Shown in pieces: positions 1 through 6,734 of a DNA stretch of 64,000 nt. Location of the stretch: contig NZ_JAVLVU010000001.1 of assembly GCF_031951985.1 (NCBI RefSeq), positions 3,286,001 through 3,350,000 of the forward strand, given 5' to 3'. A program made the translations under genes and the position numbers. The stretch is from Mucilaginibacter terrae (GTDB taxonomy: Bacteria > Bacteroidota > Bacteroidia > Sphingobacteriales > Sphingobacteriaceae). A model generated the notes under the pieces. The model did not search any database and was not told the origin of the DNA. It saw nothing but the letters and a program-made list of their open reading frames with translations. The first letter of the stretch is position 1. The number at the start of each line of letters is the position of its first letter.

Positions 1-39
1 CAATCTATTGCCCTTCAAATTAAATAAATATTTAAACAT
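1..39 (-). CDS. possible 5' end of a leftward gene cut by the window edge
   Basis: An ATG on the minus strand at 39 opens a reading frame of 13 codons that runs off the left edge, beginning MFKYLFNLKGNRL. It lies about 55 nt downstream of a well-formed leftward promoter (-7 element at 94-101), which is the main reason to believe it. Nothing about its function can be read from 13 residues. The promoter shares an operator with the glycosidase operon that starts at 13479, so a carbohydrate-locus gene such as a SusC-like receptor would be a reasonable guess, but it is only a guess. Confidence 0.25.
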   Translation of the reverse strand, partial: MFKYLFNLKGNRL

Positions 40-93
40 ACGGATGGAATTTATACGCTGCAGGGGAATCAGCGTTGATTAATTGGTTCGGGT

Positions 94-137
94 CAATATT
101 AGATAATTGCCTGTACAGGGGTATCCTGCACCATCCT
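94..137 (-). promoter_or_regulatory. leftward promoter with AGGAT-N5-AGGAT operator
   Basis: Read on the minus strand, 123-137 is AGGATGGTGCAGGAT, a direct repeat of AGGAT with a 10-nt period, and 94-101 is TAATATTG, one mismatch from the Bacteroidota -7 consensus TAnnTTTG. The distance from operator to -7 box is the same as in front of the glycosidase operon at 13539-13582. The tandem half-site and its position over the -33 region suggest an activator binding site. The cognate regulator is not identifiable here. Confidence 0.5.
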
Positions 138-400
138 GCGAAAAGTATTTTTACTATTGCGCTAATAGATTTCTAATTTCTTTGCGCAATTAATAAGTAA
201 CGCTATGTGGGCGTTTTAAAAAATAAAACCTTTATGCAAATAATTTGCAAATCTCATAAAATAGTATAGATAATTGTCGTTTTTACAATTTTAATAGCTT
301 AGTGTTGTGGATTTAAAAAGTTAACAGCACATATATAATTTGGCTCATCGGCTTTTTAGGGAAATTATTGTGTGCATAATGAAATTTATTTTATAAATAA

Positions 401-430
401 TTTGCAACATCATAATTCTTTATATATTTG
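401..430 (+). promoter_or_regulatory. promoter of the trp leader and trpEGC
   Basis: TTTG at 401-404 and TATATTTG at 423-430 match the Bacteroidota -33 and -7 elements (TTG and TAnnTTTG) with 18 nt between them. The expected transcription start falls only a few bases before the leader peptide ATG at 440, which is what an attenuator needs. The AT-rich stretch from 40 to 400 contains no convincing rightward gene. Confidence 0.6.
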
Positions 431-439
431 CCACTGTAT

Positions 440-499
440 ATGAAAGCAAAATTAAATAACCGTACTTGGTGGCACCTTAGCAATAAGGCAGCCCGGTAG
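440..499 (+). CDS. trpL: trp operon leader peptide
   Basis: This small frame encodes MKAKLNNRTWWHLSNKAAR and ends with TAG. The two adjacent Trp codons at 467-472 are the signature of a transcription-attenuation leader peptide: when charged tRNA-Trp is scarce the ribosome stalls there and changes which RNA hairpin forms. The leader lies between a Bacteroidota-type promoter and a strong terminator hairpin at 546-575, all directly upstream of trpE. Within the transcript, CCTTA at 475-479 can pair with TAAGG at 484-488, and CAATAA at 481-486 can pair with TTATTG at 501-506, giving possible alternative structures. The pairing scheme is inferred. The peptide, its Trp pair and the terminator are seen directly. 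Confidence 0.85.
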   Translation: MKAKLNNRTWWHLSNKAAR

Positions 500-545
500 T
501 TTATTGATGAGCTAAAGATATTAAGCAATTATAAACCTGATTTGA

Positions 546-575
546 GACCCGGCGCTAACCACGACCGGGTTTTTT
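546..575 (+). terminator. trp attenuator terminator hairpin
   Basis: ACCCGG at 547-552 pairs with CCGGGT at 565-570 and is followed by a run of six T, a typical intrinsic terminator. It sits 47 nt after the leader-peptide stop and 24 nt before the trpE ATG, the position expected for an attenuator. It also shows that the longer trpE frame starting upstream at 542 is spurious, because that extension would translate the terminator itself. Confidence 0.85.
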
Positions 576-598
576 CATTTTATAATATTTTTAAACAG

Positions 599-2008
599 AT
601 GCAAAAATTTAAACTAAATACTACTTATAAAAAGCTACTCGCCGACACCACAACCCCGGTGAGCATTTACTTACGCTTGCGCGATATTTTTCCAAACTCG
701 CTGCTGCTCGAAAGTTCCGACTATCACAGCCGCGATAACAGCCTTAGCTTTATTTGCTGCCAACCCATTGCTGGTATGGTGCTAAGCCAAGGAGTATTAA
801 CACAGGAGTTTCCGGATGGTAGCCGGGATGTGCTTACCGAAGGAAGTTTTAACCTGGTTAGCGAAATAGATGCTTTTCTTAAACGCTTTGAAACAGATGA
901 ACTGCCTCTTAAAGTAATTTCGAATGGGTTGTTTGGCTACTTTACCCACGAGGCTGTTGAGCATTACGAAACCATCAAACTGAAAAAGGTGGAAAACGAT
1001 GCGCGGCAGATTCCCGAAATGCAATACCACATTTATAAATACATTATTGCGGTTGACCATTTTAAGAACGAACTGTATATATTCCAAAATCAATACGGAG
1101 AAGATGCTGATGACAAAGGCATCGAAAAAATGCAGTACTTGCTAAAAAATAAAGATTTTCCTGAATACTATTTCCAAAGCAAAGGCGAGGAGCAATCAAA
1201 TCTGAGCAACGAAGGTTTTATGACCATTGTGGAGAAGATGAAACAGCATATTTTCCGTGGTGATGTTTTCCAGATCGTGCCATCTCGTGCATTTTCGCAG
1301 GAGTTTCAGGGTGATGAGTTTAACGTTTACCGCGCACTGCGCTCCATTAATCCTTCGCCTTACCTGTTTTATTTCGATTATGGTGATTTCCGCATATTCG
1401 GCTCATCGCCGGAGGCACAAATTACCATTAAGAATCGCTTAGCCAGTATTTACCCCATTGCCGGAACCTTTAAACGCAGCGGTAACGACGAAAAGGACGC
1501 CGAAGCAGCACGCGCATTAGAGAACGACCCGAAAGAATCGGCCGAGCACGTGATGTTGGTTGATTTAGCCCGTAACGATTTAAGCCGCCATTGTGAGCAG
1601 GTAGAGGTAAAAGCCTTTAAGCAGGTACAGTATTATTCGCATTTAATACACCTGGTATCGCACGTGAGCGGTAAACTACACCCCGATGTTTCTTCGTTTA
1701 AAATTGTGGCCGATACCTTTCCGGCGGGTACGCTGAGCGGTGCACCAAAATTCAGGGCTATGGAAATTATCGATCAAAACGAGAACATTAAACGTAGTTT
1801 TTATAGCGGTGCCATTGGTTATTTAGGCTTTAACGGCGATTTTAACCACGCCATCATGATACGCTCGTTATTAAGCAAAAATAATGTTTTACATTACCAG
1901 GCCGGTGCCGGTATAGTAGCCGATTCGATTGCCGAAAGCGAACTGAACGAGGTAAATAATAAAGTAGCCGCCTTGCGCAAGGCTATTGAAATGGCCGCAG
2001 AACTGTAA
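599..2008 (+). CDS. trpE: anthranilate synthase component I
   Basis: The product is the large, chorismate-binding subunit of anthranilate synthase. It converts chorismate to anthranilate with ammonia released by TrpG, the first committed step of tryptophan synthesis. The 469 residues are of normal length. An LLES motif (feedback tryptophan-binding region) lies near residue 40. The chorismate-binding core shows PIAGTF, LVDLARND, GTLSGAPK and AGAGIVADS in order. The ATG at 599 is chosen because the frame upstream of it crosses the attenuator hairpin. It is the first gene after the trp leader and is followed 61 nt later by trpG, its glutaminase partner. Regulation by attenuation is directly supported by the leader. 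Confidence 0.95.
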   Translation: MQKFKLNTTYKKLLADTTTPVSIYLRLRDIFPNSLLLESSDYHSRDNSLSFICCQPIAGMVLSQGVLTQEFPDGSRDVLTEGSFNLVSEIDAFLKRFETDELPLKVISNGLFGYFTHEAVEHYETIKLKKVENDARQIPEMQYHIYKYIIAVDHFKNELYIFQNQYGEDADDKGIEKMQYLLKNKDFPEYYFQSKGEEQSNLSNEGFMTIVEKMKQHIFRGDVFQIVPSRAFSQEFQGDEFNVYRALRSINPSPYLFYFDYGDFRIFGSSPEAQITIKNRLASIYPIAGTFKRSGNDEKDAEAARALENDPKESAEHVMLVDLARNDLSRHCEQVEVKAFKQVQYYSHLIHLVSHVSGKLHPDVSSFKIVADTFPAGTLSGAPKFRAMEIIDQNENIKRSFYSGAIGYLGFNGDFNHAIMIRSLLSKNNVLHYQAGAGIVADSIAESELNEVNNKVAALRKAIEMAAEL

Positions 2009-2069
2009 TGGGGAGTGTGGAGCGAAGATTGAGGACCCGAGAGGAATAATTAAAAATTTAGACGTATAA

Positions 2070-2705
2070 ATGAACAACGATATAAACAACACGGAGAACT
2101 CTAACTCCCCCTTCAGGGGGCAGGGGGGTAAAGTTCTTATTATAGATAACTACGATTCATTCACCTACAACCTTGTACACCTGGTAAACGAGCTGGGCTT
2201 ACAATGCGAGGTGTGGAGAAATGATCAGTTTAAACTGGAAGATGTAGATCAGTTTGACAAAATCATCCTTTCGCCGGGTCCGGGCATACCATCTGAAGCG
2301 GGTTTGTTGCTGGATGTAATACGCACTTACGCACCAACCAAGAGTATATTTGGCGTATGTTTGGGGCAGCAGGCCATTGCCGAGGTATTTGGCGGTAGTT
2401 TGTATAACCTGAGCCGACCTATGCACGGCATATCAACCCCGGTTAAAGTAACCGATGCAAACGAGCAGCTGTTTAAAGGATTGCCCGAATACATCAGTGT
2501 AGGGCGTTACCACTCGTGGGTGGTATCAAAAGATGATTTGCCAGAGGTATTAACCATAACTGCAGTTGACGAAAAAGACAATTCCATAATGGCCCTGCGC
2601 CACAAAACGCTGGATGTACGCGGTGTACAATTCCACCCCGAATCGGTGTTAACCGAATATGGTAAGGAAATGATGGGTAACTGGTTGAACCAACCGGCAG
2701 CTTAA
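2070..2705 (+). CDS. trpG: anthranilate synthase component II (glutamine amidotransferase)
   Basis: This is the class I glutamine amidotransferase that supplies ammonia to TrpE. The nucleophile Cys lies in GVCLGQQ, the oxyanion segment in SPGPGIPSEAG, and the His and Glu of the triad in FHPES. The family core begins at KVLIIDNYDSFT, but no start codon exists there. The only usable ATG is at 2070, so the protein carries about 20 extra N-terminal residues, partly encoded by a GC-rich palindromic repeat at 2104-2128. The repeat therefore appears to have inserted at the gene's 5' end and to be translated. trpG lies between trpE and trpC. trpD, which often follows trpG in this phylum, is absent. 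Confidence 0.93.
   Translation: MNNDINNTENSNSPFRGQGGKVLIIDNYDSFTYNLVHLVNELGLQCEVWRNDQFKLEDVDQFDKIILSPGPGIPSEAGLLLDVIRTYAPTKSIFGVCLGQQAIAEVFGGSLYNLSRPMHGISTPVKVTDANEQLFKGLPEYISVGRYHSWVVSKDDLPEVLTITAVDEKDNSIMALRHKTLDVRGVQFHPESVLTEYGKEMMGNWLNQPAA
2104..2128. repeat. GC-rich palindromic repeat inside trpG
   Basis: The pattern is CTCCCCCT, then a short spacer, then AGGGGGCAGGGGGG. The same type of element recurs at 2704-2729 and 2780-2804, so three copies bracket or invade trpG. Such short CCCCCT/AGGGGG elements look like dispersed intergenic repeats, here read as coding sequence. Confidence 0.7.
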
Positions 2706-2729
2706 CCCCCCAACCCCCTGAAGGGGGTG
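2704..2729. repeat. GC-rich palindromic repeat after trpG
   Basis: This is an inverted copy of the element at 2104-2128 (AACCCCCCAACCCCCTGAAGGGGG). It begins at the trpG stop codon. Its hairpin could act as an mRNA stability or partial termination structure, though no T run follows. Confidence 0.65.
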
Positions 2730-2779
2730 TTGAAGAGGTGTAGCAAAACGTTAAATTTGTAAACAAATTAATCAAAAAA

Positions 2780-2804
2780 CTCCCCCTTTAGGGAGTTTGG
2801 GGGC
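2780..2804. repeat. GC-rich palindromic repeat before trpC
   Basis: CTCCCCCTTTAGGGAG followed by TTTGGGGG ends two bases before the trpC ATG. Together with 2704-2729 it fills most of the 101-nt gap between trpG and trpC, the place where trpD would be expected. Confidence 0.65.
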
Positions 2805-2806
2805 TT

Positions 2807-3596
2807 ATGACCATTTTAGATAAAATTGTAGAGAAAAAAATAAAGGAAGTAGCAGCCGCTAAAATCATTACTCCTTATAACCATTTAGAGGAACGCGAAA
2901 TGTTTTTACGCGAACCGCTATCGTTTAAAAAGTTCCTGCTCGACCCTGAACGTACGGGTATAATTGCCGAGTTTAAACGTAAATCGCCATCAAAAGGTAT
3001 TATTAATGATGAGGTTTCGGTTAAGGATGTAACTACGGCGTATGCGGCGGCTGGGGCTTCGGCCATATCGGTATTAACCGACCGTCACTTTTTTATGGGT
3101 ACCAAAAAGGATTTGCTCGAGGCACGTAAGTTTAATGATGTGCCTCTGCTGCGTAAGGATTTTATGATCGATGAGTACCAGATTGTAGAAGCCAAAACCT
3201 TAGGTGCCGACATTATTCTGCTCATTGCTGCCATACTTACACCCGAACAGGTAAAGCAATTTTCCGCCCTTGCCAAAAGTATAGGCCTGAGCGTGTTGTT
3301 AGAGGTACACAACCTCGAAGAACTACAACGCAGCCTGTGCGATAACCTTGATGCCATTGGAGTAAACAACCGTAACCTGGCCGATTTTACTGTATCGGTA
3401 GAAACTTCGTTCGAACTGGCAGAGCATATACCAGATGGGGTAATGAAAATATCTGAAAGTGCTATCAGCAATACGCATGTTATTAAACAACTTAAGCAGG
3501 CCGGGTTCAACGCGCTTCTTAATTGGCGAAAACTTTATGCGCCAGCCAAACCCTGGTTTAGCCATGGCCGAATTTGTAGCGGAGTTGAGGGCGTAG
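2807..3596 (+). pseudogene. trpC: indole-3-glycerol phosphate synthase, frameshifted near the C-terminus
   Basis: TrpC closes the indole ring, converting carboxyphenylaminodeoxyribulose phosphate to indole-glycerol phosphate. The N-terminal 238 residues are intact, with IAEFKRKSPSKG, LRKDFMIDEYQI, LLEVHN, GVNNRNL and SESAI in the expected order. At 3521 the frame breaks after GFNALL. The next frame encodes IGENFMRQPNPG and then AMAEFVAELRA, the normal family C-terminus, ending with TAG at 3594-3596. One surplus base in the TTAATT at 3519-3524 explains it. Uncorrected, the frame runs to 3700 into a palindromic repeat and yields a 297-residue chimera. Either a sequencing or assembly error or a genuine mutation removing the phosphate-binding GEN loop. 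Confidence 0.88.
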
Positions 3597-3618
3597 ATAG
3601 TACTCATAATCACAAATA

Positions 3619-3702
3619 CGTCATTGCGAGGAACGAAGCAATCTCTGAACTATGCATGTTCGCTTGTTCTACGCAGAGATTGCTTCGTTCCTCGCAATGA
3701 CG
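3619..3702. repeat. long perfect inverted repeat between convergent genes
   Basis: Two 29-nt arms (3619-3647 and 3674-3702) are perfect reverse complements around a 26-nt loop, starting CGTCATTGCGAGGAACGAAG. It separates trpC from the convergent end of the glycosidase operon and could terminate transcription from both sides. Its form suggests a dispersed chromosomal palindromic element. Confidence 0.85.
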
Positions 3703-3718
3703 CGTTTTGTTAAATTCA

Positions 3719-4792
3719 CTACTTCACCGCAACATCCCAAACCTTCGACATACGCGCTTTGCCCGCCGGTCCGTCAATGTAAAGCACCACAATATACTTC
3801 CCTGCGTCTTTATACTGATGGACAGGGCTTTGCTCGGTTGAGGTGGTGCCATCGCCAAAATCCCATTTCCACGAGGTTATTTTGCCGTCGCTTTCGTCTT
3901 TAAAAGTAACCTGGCGTTTGTTCATATCGGTTACTATAAAGCTCCATTTGGCATCAATAGCTTTTTTGTATTTAGCATCTAAAGGCATCAGCGTAAATAC
4001 AGTGCCGAGGCTGGTGTTGCCGTACATTTTGTGGTTTTTTGATAAGTTCCAAAAGCCTTTCTTGGTTTCGTCATTTACGTCGTCGTAATCAATAACTGCC
4101 CAGGTGAGGCCTATCTTTTTATTGTCGCGCAGTACCGATTCTACCGCACGTTGCGGGCCTTCGGCACCGGCATAATCAAACGGGGTAATCCAAAATTCGG
4201 CTATAAGTTTACCGGGCTGACCAGGTTTAAAATCGTAAGAGTAAGCAATATTGGAGTAAGGAAGTTCTTTTATCCACGGTTGGCTGCCCCAGGCCAGCGC
4301 CCAATCTTTACCCACGGCAGGGGTAAAAATGTGATAGTTTTGCGCATGTACCCCGTGATACGAAAAGTATATGTCCCAGGGGTTAAGTCTTTGGTTGGGG
4401 TGCTGGTCGGTAATAAGCGGGCCGCCCGACAGGTCACCGTCTACCACAATTTCAAAAGTATCGTTATGTAAATCGGGCCGACTAAAATCCCAGTAGTTAT
4501 CATAGGCTTCGTACAAAAAATACAGGCGGTTTAAACCCTTAACCCAGGCTACACGCACTTTAACGTCCAGATTTTTAGGGTCTACAGCAGGGTAATGTTT
4601 TGAGTCATCCCAAAGCTGGTCGGTACCCACAATGTATTTTTTCGGAAAACTGTCCCAGTCATCAGTTTTACCATCAATTTTGGGCATCATATTGGCCGGA
4701 AACTGGTATATCTTATACCCCCTGTCTTCCTGGGCAAGTGCTTTGCCCAAAGAAAACAGAACTATAAATACGATTGATAAGAGGTGCCGCAT
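3719..4792 (-). CDS. secreted CBM9-like sugar-binding protein with C-terminal PKD domain
   Basis: The 357-residue protein has a clear signal peptide (MRHLLSIVFIVLFSLGKALA, then Q). Residues from about 25 to 265 resemble the family 9-like carbohydrate-binding fold used by extracellular sugar-binding proteins (KIDGKTDDWD at the start and RLYFLYEAYDNYWDF further on). From about residue 270 a PKD domain is visible through WDFGDGTTS and HQYKDAGKY. No catalytic residues are recognised, so a binding or scaffolding role is likely. It is the last gene of the six-gene glycosidase operon, 35 nt after the GH97 gene. The assignment of the N-terminal domain is by resemblance only. Confidence 0.7.
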   Translation of the reverse strand: MRHLLSIVFIVLFSLGKALAQEDRGYKIYQFPANMMPKIDGKTDDWDSFPKKYIVGTDQLWDDSKHYPAVDPKNLDVKVRVAWVKGLNRLYFLYEAYDNYWDFSRPDLHNDTFEIVVDGDLSGGPLITDQHPNQRLNPWDIYFSYHGVHAQNYHIFTPAVGKDWALAWGSQPWIKELPYSNIAYSYDFKPGQPGKLIAEFWITPFDYAGAEGPQRAVESVLRDNKKIGLTWAVIDYDDVNDETKKGFWNLSKNHKMYGNTSLGTVFTLMPLDAKYKKAIDAKWSFIVTDMNKRQVTFKDESDGKITSWKWDFGDGTTSTEQSPVHQYKDAGKYIVVLYIDGPAGKARMSKVWDVAVK

Positions 4793-4827
4793 AAACCGGA
4801 GTTTAATTTGTTACAAGCATAACATCA

Positions 4828-6696
4828 TTACAATTTAGCCACAAACCCACCGCTTGAGCGCAATTTAATGGTTAGCACATCTTTAGGGCTTACGGTTTGT
4901 TCGCGTTTATCAACACTGGTGTTAGTTTCACCATCATAAACAAGAGTGGCTTTGGTTGGGGCTGATAAAAAGTTGAGTGGTATTTTTACCTCACGTTCAT
5001 CGGCACCGTTCATTACACCTATCCACCATGAGGTGCCTTTGCGACGGGCAAAAGCTACTACATCGCCCATGCTGCTGCATGATAATACCCTGGTTTCATC
5101 CCAGGTGGTGGGCACCTGTTTAAACAGATCGACCATTGGATTTTCAAGATACAGCTGGTACTTATCGGCAAAATGTATAATGGGCGAAGTGTAAACAATA
5201 GCCTGTGCAAACTCGTGCGGCCAGGTAAATTTGGCAGTTGCCAGCTCTTTAGGGTCGAGTATTACCGAAGTGAAATCGGCCGGGCCGCTCAGGTAACGGG
5301 TAAAGGGTACGGTAATGTCATGCTGTGGTGGCATTACACGTTTGTACTTGGTCATGTGGTACTCGTTGCCACGTATGGCTTCACGGGTAATATCATTAGG
5401 GTAGGTACGGTTAAGGCCCGTTGTTTTTACGCTGCCATGAAAGTTAAGCAACAGTTTAAGCTGGGCACAATCTTGCTGTGTTTCGGCATACCATTGCATA
5501 ATATCGGCATCCGCATCAGGTATAAAATCTATTTTAATACCAACGGCACCTGCCTCTTTTACCTTTTGCAGGTAAGCGCGGCGTTCAGGTGCTTTTCTAA
5601 ACTCTTTTGAATCTACCCAAACCAAGGATTTTACACCCACCGTATTACCGTAATCGATCACTTCTTTCAGTAACTGCCACTGGTCTTTACCTTCTTGTTT
5701 CCAGTTGCGCCAGCCATCATCAACAAGGTAGTACTCCCAGGTTAATTTGGCTGCAGCATCGTACCAGTTCTTTTGGTCTTCAAACTTAGGTGCACCTACG
5801 CTCCACCATTGCCACAAGCTGCGGCCAGGCTTAACCCACGAAAAATCACTTCCTTTAGCTGGTGGCGGACACAGGTTGGTAATTAAATCGGAATTGACCA
5901 ACTCGGTTAACGACCGGGCAATTAAAGTAGTGCGCCATGGAGATACCAGCTTGCCTTTATAAGTGCCGTTTAAGTAAATGCTTTTTGATGGTTGAATTAC
6001 GTTCCAGCCTTTTGCGGCAAAAGGATAGGCCACAGTGAACGCATTGCCGCTGCGGGTAAGCGCCATATCGGCAAAGCTTTCGCAATCAGCCTCAGTTAGT
6101 GATACGTAGTACTTACCCGATTGAAAGGTTAGCGGCGGCATTACCACCTTTCCTTCGGGCACTTCGGCAAGCGGCGTTACGTAATTTAAGCCTTCATAGC
6201 TTTGATGAAAGTCTGCCCAGGCAATCTTCTTCACATTGTTGGGCAAAGTCCATGTCGTGCGTTCGGCATCAATGTGTTTTATGCCGGGCGCAATGGTGTA
6301 CCTTACAGCCACACCATCATTATATACCCGTACAAAAAGTGCCATGGGCTTACCCGCAGCTGTATAAGGTATGTAGGCCTCATTAGCACGGTTAATTGCT
6401 TTAGTATGATTGCCTATTACGGCATAACTTTCGTTAACACTGCTGCGTTGAGGCTGGCCGGTTATGCGCGTATTGTTTCCCAAATCCGTACCATCAGCCA
6501 CCAGTCCAAGCGGCGATTTGTTAATGATAGGAAAATTATCAGCCTTTACGGTATAGCTCAGTTTTTTATCGGCCGCCGAAATGGTTAAGGCAATGCGCTT
6601 ATCAGGACTGGTAACCGTTAGTATTTGATTTTGGGCAAACGTCGCTCCTGTTGCAATAAGCAACAGGGCGGTGCTAATGGCTTTACAAAAATTCAT
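4828..6696 (-). CDS. glycoside hydrolase family 97
   Basis: The 622-residue protein starts with a signal peptide (ends at TFAQ) and shows the family's layout: an N-terminal beta-sandwich (SPDKRIALTIS to about residue 270), a TIM barrel (WSVGAPKF, DDGWRNW, KIDFIPDADAD, NFHGSVKTTGLNRTYPN) and a C-terminal sheet domain. GH97 contains inverting alpha-glucosidases (SusB) and retaining alpha-galactosidases. An Asp at the end of the KIDF strand fits the retaining, galactosidase-like branch, and a GH27 alpha-galactosidase is in the same operon. Exact specificity is inferred. The signal peptide places it in the periplasm or outside the cell. Confidence 0.88.
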   Translation of the reverse strand: MNFCKAISTALLLIATGATFAQNQILTVTSPDKRIALTISAADKKLSYTVKADNFPIINKSPLGLVADGTDLGNNTRITGQPQRSSVNESYAVIGNHTKAINRANEAYIPYTAAGKPMALFVRVYNDGVAVRYTIAPGIKHIDAERTTWTLPNNVKKIAWADFHQSYEGLNYVTPLAEVPEGKVVMPPLTFQSGKYYVSLTEADCESFADMALTRSGNAFTVAYPFAAKGWNVIQPSKSIYLNGTYKGKLVSPWRTTLIARSLTELVNSDLITNLCPPPAKGSDFSWVKPGRSLWQWWSVGAPKFEDQKNWYDAAAKLTWEYYLVDDGWRNWKQEGKDQWQLLKEVIDYGNTVGVKSLVWVDSKEFRKAPERRAYLQKVKEAGAVGIKIDFIPDADADIMQWYAETQQDCAQLKLLLNFHGSVKTTGLNRTYPNDITREAIRGNEYHMTKYKRVMPPQHDITVPFTRYLSGPADFTSVILDPKELATAKFTWPHEFAQAIVYTSPIIHFADKYQLYLENPMVDLFKQVPTTWDETRVLSCSSMGDVVAFARRKGTSWWIGVMNGADEREVKIPLNFLSAPTKATLVYDGETNTSVDKREQTVSPKDVLTIKLRSSGGFVAKL

Positions 6697-6734
6697 ATAT
6701 CTTTAAAGTATCGGATAATAGATGATCAATAATA

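Noticed and set aside
465..480. T-box-like TGGTGGCACC before trpE
   Set aside because: It lacks the GCG continuation and the large stem I of T-box leaders, and the bases are explained by tandem Trp codons plus a His codon of a leader peptide.
542..598. Upstream extension of trpE from a TTG at 542
   Set aside because: It would translate through the attenuator terminator hairpin; the ATG at 599 gives the normal TrpE N-terminus.
3597..3700. C-terminal extension of trpC into the palindrome
   Set aside because: The residues after GFNALL have no relation to TrpC, whereas the other frame encodes the expected ending. The extension is a frameshift artefact.
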